Positions 27,435-31,656 of a DNA stretch of 31,656 bases are shown here, one piece after another. This stretch comes from Pseudomonadota bacterium. GTDB lineage: Bacteria > Pseudomonadota > Alphaproteobacteria > Kiloniellales > J153. The stretch's first letter is position 1. Each line of letters begins with the position of its first letter. The notes beneath the pieces are model-generated. The model did not search any database and had not been told where the DNA came from. It saw nothing but the letters and a program-made list of their open reading frames with translations. The stretch is from NCBI GenBank assembly GCA_022572105.1, contig JACZWN010000007.1:1-31656 (forward strand), written 5' to 3'. Position numbers and translations under genes: made by a program.

Positions 27435-29084
27435 TCAAACACGGCTCTTGTCGAAGCGCGCCGGCTGGCCGCTGCCGAAGCGGGTCAGCGCGCCTTCCTC
27501 GCCGACCGCGTTGGGGCGCTGGAAGATCCAGTTCTGCCACGCCGACAGCCGGCCGAAGATCTTGGTCTCCAGGGTCTCGGGGCCGGCGAAGCGCAGGTTG
27601 GCCTCCATGCCGGTCAGGGCGTCGGACGAGAAGCTGGCCCGCGCCTCGACGGCCATGCGGACCTCGTCGTGCCAGTCGATGTCGTCGGGGATGAAGGTCA
27701 CGAGGCCCAGGTCATCCGCCGCCTGGGCGTCGAGATCGGTGCCGAGCGCGGCGCGCACGGCCTCGACCTTGTCGGCCTCGCCCAGGAACCGGGTCTCGAT
27801 CCGGCTCAGATCGTTGGCCATGGCGAGCGGGCCGAAATTCATCGGTCCCGGGCGCAGCGTGGCCGGCGGCCGGCTGTCGCCCTCGAAGGCGCCGTCCAGC
27901 ATGTAGCTGCGGTCGGCGGCGAGCGCGAGTTCGAGCAGGGTCCCGGCGAAGCAGCTGCCCGGCTCGATCAGGGCGATCAGACTGCGCGAGGTGACGTCCA
28001 GGCGCTTGAAAACCCGCTTGAGATAGAGCGTGATCTCGCGCGCCAGCCAGTCGTCGGCGTTGTCCATGAGCGCGGCGTCGGCGGCGGCCACCAGCTCGGC
28101 CGCGCCGCCGGTGGTCAGGATCCAGGTTCCCAGTTCGGGCTCGTTGGCGCGCAGATGCAGGATCGCGTCGTCGAGCTCGCGCGCGACCGCCAGGGGCCAG
28201 AACGCGGCCCCTTGGGCATGGATGCCGGCGGCGTCCCGCGGCGGGGGTTCCTCGGGCGCCGCCACATGGATGCGCGCGCAAGCGCCCACGCGATCCAGCG
28301 CGACGGTCACGTGGTCGTAGGCGATCGCGTCTTCCGTGACCGCGCGCGTCAGCGGGGTCAGCGCGATGCCCTCGGCGTCGGCCGGGCGGTCGGAGCGCGC
28401 GGCGAACGCCGCGGCGCAGCGCGCGACCGCGTCTTTGAGCTTGGAGCGCGGCACGATCTCGTCGACCAGGTTCCATTCGAGCGCCCGCTTGCCCCGGATC
28501 CCCTCGCTCAGGGTGCAGAAGAAATCGGCGCGGTCGCGGCGCACCCGGCGCTTGTCGACCAGCCGGGTCAGGCCGCCGGTGCCCGGCAAGACCCCCAGCA
28601 AAGCGACCTCGGGCAGCGATACCGCGCTGAAGCCGTCGTCGACCAGGATGATGTGCTCGGTGGCCAGCGCCAGCTCGTAGCCGCCGCCGGACGCGGTGCC
28701 CTCGATGGCGCAGAGATAGCTCTGCCCCGAATGGCGGCTGGCGTCCTCGATGGCGTTGCGCGTCTCGTTGGTGAACTTGCAGAAGTCGACCTTCTGCTGG
28801 TGGCTCGACTGGCCGAGCATGGCGATGTTCGCGCCGGCGCAGAACACCCGCTCCTTGTTCGACGCGATCACCACCGCGCGCACCTCGGGATGCTCGAATC
28901 GCAGCCGCTGGACGGCGTCGTAAAGCTCGATGTCCACGCCGAGATCGTAGGAATTGAGCTTCAGGGTGTAGCCGGGAAACAGGCCGCCGTCCTCCCTGAC
29001 ATCCATGGCCAGGGTGGCGACCGGGCCCTCGATGGTCAGTTTCCAGTGCCGATAGGAGGCGGGATGGCGGGAAAATTCGATCAT
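27435..29084 (-). CDS. boxC: 2,3-epoxybenzoyl-CoA dihydrolase BoxC
   Basis: This 549-residue protein has BoxC length. It holds two crotonase-type parts. The first has RVFCAGANIAMLG and the oxyanion segment CAIEGTASGGGYELALATEH, followed by LLGVLPGTGGLTRLVDKRRV. The second includes LIALIEPGSCFAGTLLELALAADRSYML and RFLGEADKVEAV. BoxC opens the epoxidised ring hydrolytically to 3,4-dehydroadipyl-CoA semialdehyde and formate. It is the first gene of the minus-strand operon, with an AT-rich upstream region at 29150-29205. The end of the protein (FGRLSAWQNWIFQRPNAVGEEGAL) is a conserved BoxC feature. Confidence 0.95.
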   Translation of the reverse strand: MIEFSRHPASYRHWKLTIEGPVATLAMDVREDGGLFPGYTLKLNSYDLGVDIELYDAVQRLRFEHPEVRAVVIASNKERVFCAGANIAMLGQSSHQQKVDFCKFTNETRNAIEDASRHSGQSYLCAIEGTASGGGYELALATEHIILVDDGFSAVSLPEVALLGVLPGTGGLTRLVDKRRVRRDRADFFCTLSEGIRGKRALEWNLVDEIVPRSKLKDAVARCAAAFAARSDRPADAEGIALTPLTRAVTEDAIAYDHVTVALDRVGACARIHVAAPEEPPPRDAAGIHAQGAAFWPLAVARELDDAILHLRANEPELGTWILTTGGAAELVAAADAALMDNADDWLAREITLYLKRVFKRLDVTSRSLIALIEPGSCFAGTLLELALAADRSYMLDGAFEGDSRPPATLRPGPMNFGPLAMANDLSRIETRFLGEADKVEAVRAALGTDLDAQAADDLGLVTFIPDDIDWHDEVRMAVEARASFSSDALTGMEANLRFAGPETLETKIFGRLSAWQNWIFQRPNAVGEEGALTRFGSGQPARFDKSRV

Positions 29085-29212
29085 GCAAATTCGATCATGA
29101 CGGCGGGATCCTCCCTGGTGCCGCTGGTTCTTTTGTGGGTCCGCGGCGGACGGTCATCTTGCCATAAGATTAAATTAGCACCAAAATACTTATTAGACTT
29201 ACGCGCGCGGGC
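29085..29212 (-). promoter_or_regulatory. Putative promoter/operator region of the box-liv operon
   Basis: Bases 29160-29205 are AT-rich between GC-rich genes. They hold an imperfect inverted repeat: TAAGATTAA (29166-29173 region) and TTAGACTTA (about 29193-29201), matching at seven of nine positions with about 20 bases between. That would suit a repressor responding to benzoyl-CoA. No regulator gene (such as boxR) is in the window. No clear -35/-10 pair can be named, so this is a location hint only. Confidence 0.35.
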
Positions 29213-29401
29213 TTGGTCGAGGACATCGCCGCATCGCGCAGCGCCCGCCCCGAGGCCGGGGATGGCTCCGATGTCGGCCGGGCGCTCGGCCGGGTCATGG
29301 CCGAGATCGACGGCATCGCCGTCTCGACCCTGAAATCGATCACGCTCACGACGCTATTGAAGATCGTCGAGCGCCACGCCCCGCTCGAGGCCGAGGCGTA
29401 A
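29213..29401 (+). CDS. Short open frame, doubtful or remnant gene
   Basis: A TTG-initiated frame of 62 codons stands alone between the divergent box operon and the DUF3095 gene. It has no Shine-Dalgarno and no ATG until the middle (MAEIDGIAVSTLKSITLTTL). Its second half looks like a natural amphipathic helix with a normal ending (KIVERHAPLEAEA). It could be the C-terminal piece of a lost gene or a small protein; I do not recognise a family. Confidence 0.35.
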   Translation: MVEDIAASRSARPEAGDGSDVGRALGRVMAEIDGIAVSTLKSITLTTLLKIVERHAPLEAEA

Positions 29402-29432
29402 ACGCAGCCCGGCGCGCGAGCGCCCCACGGTG

Positions 29433-30647
29433 ATGGGACCGATGACCACCGACGGTGTCACTTCCGGGAATTCCGATCTGTTCTACAACGAGCTGGCGCC
29501 CTTCCACGACTTCGCCGAGTTCGTCGAGTTCAACGCGTATGAACCGGTGCCCGATGATTGGATCGTGATGATCGCCGATGTTCAGGGATCGACGCGAGCG
29601 ATTGAAGAGGGGCACTACAAAGACGTCAATATGGTTGGGGCGGCGTCGATCACCGCCGTGCTCAACACCTGCGGTGACATCGAAGTACCCTTTGTTTTCG
29701 GCGGAGACGGTGGAACTGTTGTCGTACCCCATTCGCTGCGTAAAGGCGCATGTGACGCGTTCATAGGTCTCCAGGCGATTTCTCAGGCCACCTTCGGGTT
29801 ATCTTTGCGTGTCGGGGCGATTCCGGTAGCAGATTTGCGGGCCAAAGGCGCCGACGTTCGGGTTCGCAAATACGAACTCAGCCCAGGAAACCACTTGGCT
29901 ATGTTCGCCGGGGGCGGCGTCGAGCTTTCCGACGGCTGGTTAAAGAGTGCTCCGCCGGGCAGCCCATATCTGCTGGAGGCTCAATCGGAAGTAGGTGAGC
30001 CCAATCTTCAGGGTTTGTCGTGCCGATGGGAACCACTGATCCCCCGAAGGGGGCGCATGATGACCATCATGGTTCAAGGTACCAAGAGCGATCCAGCCGA
30101 CGAGAACGCCTTGCTTAGCGGCGTCGTACGGAAGATCTCCGATATTCTTGGTCACCGCCTCCAAGAGTCGGCCCCGGCCAGTGTTCACTCGATGACGTTC
30201 AGGTGGCCACCGCGAGGCCTCGAACTGGAAGCCCGCGCCACGGCTGGCCGCCAGACGTTCTTGAGGCGCTACGTCGCTGTACTGGCCTCGTCTCTGATCC
30301 AGTTCTGGTGCGAACGTTTCGATCGCCGGGCTGGACCCTATAATGCACCTGTCTACCGGGATGAGCTTCGTTCGAATACAGACTTCCGGAAGTATGACGG
30401 GGTCCTCCGGATGGTGCTCGATGTGAGCGAAAATCAAGCCGAACTCATCGAGCGGCATCTAGCGCGCGAGCAGGACGCCGGACGGCTGGTATATGGTGTT
30501 CACGTAGCTGATGCCGCCTTGATGACCTGCCTGGTGTTCAGCCTCGAAAAAAGCCAGCACGTGCATTTTATCGACGGTTCGGACGGTGGTTTCGCAAGGG
30601 CCGCCCAGGAGTTCAAGTCCAGGCTTGGCGCTCGCTCCTTGGTATAA
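29433..30647 (+). CDS. DUF3095 protein, class III nucleotide-cyclase-like fold
   Basis: The product is about 404 residues; GTG 29430, ATG 29433 and ATG 29442 are all possible starts and no Shine-Dalgarno decides. The N-terminal part, FYNELAPFHDFAEF, then DDWIVMIADVQGSTRAIEEG (D49), HYKDVNMVGAASITAVLN and FVFGGDGGTVVVP (about 87-99), is the DUF3095 pattern. It resembles class III adenylate/guanylate cyclases, with D49 and the aspartate of GGDGG as candidate metal ligands. Cyclase activity for this family is not known to me. The rest has a basic central region and a C-terminal regulatory-like half. Codon use is less GC-biased than that of its neighbours, which suggests transfer. The last codons (RSLV, stop) come from a hairpin repeat. 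Confidence 0.8.
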   Translation: MGPMTTDGVTSGNSDLFYNELAPFHDFAEFVEFNAYEPVPDDWIVMIADVQGSTRAIEEGHYKDVNMVGAASITAVLNTCGDIEVPFVFGGDGGTVVVPHSLRKGACDAFIGLQAISQATFGLSLRVGAIPVADLRAKGADVRVRKYELSPGNHLAMFAGGGVELSDGWLKSAPPGSPYLLEAQSEVGEPNLQGLSCRWEPLIPRRGRMMTIMVQGTKSDPADENALLSGVVRKISDILGHRLQESAPASVHSMTFRWPPRGLELEARATAGRQTFLRRYVAVLASSLIQFWCERFDRRAGPYNAPVYRDELRSNTDFRKYDGVLRMVLDVSENQAELIERHLAREQDAGRLVYGVHVADAALMTCLVFSLEKSQHVHFIDGSDGGFARAAQEFKSRLGARSLV

Positions 30648-30650
30648 GGC
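30633..30650 (+). repeat. Interspersed hairpin repeat, copy F (right half only)
   Basis: CGCTCCTTGGTATAAGGC matches the loop and right arm of copies A and E; the left arm is absent. It supplies the RSLV ending and the TAA stop of the DUF3095 gene. It may be a truncated copy. Confidence 0.65.
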
Positions 30651-30691
30651 CGTACTTGCGCCGTACGCGTTCAGGCCGTATTGCTTGCGTC

Positions 30692-31656
30692 ATGGCCGAA
30701 ACCCCGCGTCTTCGCCTGGGTACGCGTGGCAGCCCCCTGGCGCTCGTTCAGGCGCGCGAGGTGCGCGCGCGCCTGGCCGCCGCGCACGCCGAACTGGAAC
30801 CCGAAGCCGCGGTCGAGATCGTGGTCATCAAGACCACCGGCGATGCGGTCCAGGACCGCACGCTGGCCGAGATCGGCGGCAAGGGCCTGTTCACCAAGGA
30901 GATCGAGGACGCGCTCTTGGACGGCCGCATCGACGCGGCGGTGCACTCCATGAAGGACATGGCGACCTGGCTGCCCGAGGGCCTTGCGATCGGCGCCGTG
31001 CTGCTCCGCGAGGACCCGCGCGACGCCCTGCTCTCGTCCCATGGCGACAGCCTGGCCGCGCTGCCCAAGGGCGCGGTCGTGGGCACCGCCTCGCTCCGGC
31101 GCCAGGCCCAGGTCCTGCTGGCCCGCCCCGATGTCAAAGTCGTGCCGTTGCGCGGCAACGTCCAGACCCGCCTGCGCAAGCTGGCCGAGGGCGAGGTCGA
31201 CGCGACCCTGCTCGCCGTCGCCGGGCTCAAGCGCCTGGGCATGGCCGATCGCATCACCGCGGTGCTCGAGCCCGAGGTCATGCTGCCGGCCGTGGCCCAG
31301 GGCGCGATCGGGGTCGAGACCCGGGCCGACGACGCCGAGGCGAACGGCTTCCTGGAGGCGCTGAACGACCGGACCTCGGCGCTCCGGGTCGCCGCCGAGC
31401 GCGCCTGCCTCGAGGTGCTCGACGGCTCCTGCCGGACGCCGATCGCCGCCCTTGCGGAGACGCTCGGCGCCGAAACGGGGGAAGGCGGCATGGAGATCCG
31501 CCTGCGGGCGCTGGTGTGCCTGCCCGACGGCAGCCGGGATATCCAAATCGAGAAGGGCTTTCTTCTGGAGAACGGCCTCGACGACCTTCACGGCATCGAT
31601 TTCGAGAAGGGCTGCTATGTCGGACAGGAACTGACCGCGCGAACCAAATATCGCGG
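30692..31656 (+). CDS. hemC: Hydroxymethylbilane synthase HemC running into a YgfZ-like C-terminus; cut by window edge
   Basis: From ATG 30692 the frame is open to the end of the window (321 full codons). Residues 1-277 are a good HemC: RLGTRGSPLALVQA, TTGDAVQDRTLAEIGGKGLF, VHSMKDM, TASLRRQAQVL and the dipyrromethane-cofactor Cys in DGSCRTPIAAL (C247). HemC joins four porphobilinogens into hydroxymethylbilane for tetrapyrrole synthesis. After PDGSR (278-282) the sequence no longer looks like HemC domain 3. It reads GFLLENGLDDLHGIDFEKGC, then YVGQELTARTKYR, with KGCYVGQE at 306-313, the signature of YgfZ/IBA57-type folate-binding iron-sulfur proteins. So the last quarter of HemC is replaced. 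A natural fusion, a rearrangement or an assembly join are all possible. Confidence 0.85.
   Translation, partial: MAETPRLRLGTRGSPLALVQAREVRARLAAAHAELEPEAAVEIVVIKTTGDAVQDRTLAEIGGKGLFTKEIEDALLDGRIDAAVHSMKDMATWLPEGLAIGAVLLREDPRDALLSSHGDSLAALPKGAVVGTASLRRQAQVLLARPDVKVVPLRGNVQTRLRKLAEGEVDATLLAVAGLKRLGMADRITAVLEPEVMLPAVAQGAIGVETRADDAEANGFLEALNDRTSALRVAAERACLEVLDGSCRTPIAALAETLGAETGEGGMEIRLRALVCLPDGSRDIQIEKGFLLENGLDDLHGIDFEKGCYVGQELTARTKYR

Noticed and set aside
30075..30095. A possible further repeat copy (GGTACCAAGAGCG) inside the DUF3095 gene
   Set aside because: The match is short with a missing base and no second arm; it is in coding sequence and is likely chance.

Overview
The window is GC-rich DNA with densely packed, often overlapping genes and codon use strongly biased to G/C in third positions. 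The gene set suggests a Gram-negative alphaproteobacterium, perhaps Rhodospirillales-like: lipid A genes, a 47-residue DUF1127 protein, a DUF3726 gene, and an HMB synthase with the cofactor motif GSCRTPIA. The taxonomic call is inference from gene content. Both ends cut through genes.

Left part (1-12050). A truncated alpha/beta hydrolase lies divergent from a two-gene operon (carboxymuconolactone decarboxylase-like protein and a 3-hydroxyisobutyrate dehydrogenase-family enzyme). A secreted SPOR-domain protein and a HAD phosphatase follow. A minus-strand envelope operon comes next: MsbA-type flippase, DUF374 acyltransferase, LpxK and an LpxL/HtrB-type acyltransferase. Divergent to it are a YegS/diacylglycerol-kinase-like lipid kinase and an FAD amine oxidoreductase, then NudC and a small four-helix membrane protein.

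Middle part (12050-17200) is accessory DNA. It holds an AT-rich island, a GC-rich stem-loop, an orphan 135-residue gene between two inverted copies of a short hairpin repeat, and a decayed M19 dipeptidase gene. The dipeptidase remnant is translationally coupled to an unrecognised 572-residue gene, which overlaps a DUF3726 gene. A DUF1127 micro-gene and a methyltransferase gene scrap follow. The hairpin repeat occurs about seven times in the window, mostly at or near gene 3' ends, and supplies the last codons and stop of two genes.

Right part (17200-29200) is a long minus-strand aerobic benzoate operon. In transcription order it is boxC, boxB, benzoate-CoA ligase, two CoA-transferase subunits, then livK-livH-livM-livG-livF for uptake, with a convergent DUF4863 gene at the far end. 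The logic is uptake of an aromatic or other carboxylate, activation to benzoyl-CoA, epoxidation by BoxB and ring cleavage by BoxC. The BoxA reductase is not in the window.

The right end carries a DUF3095 (nucleotide-cyclase-like) gene ending in the repeat, then hemC. The hemC reading frame runs without a stop into a YgfZ-type iron-sulfur/folate protein signature. It is either a chimeric gene or an assembly join at a short shared sequence.

The most unusual signals are the interspersed hairpin repeat, the HemC-YgfZ junction, and the dipeptidase remnant/572-residue/DUF3726 block.
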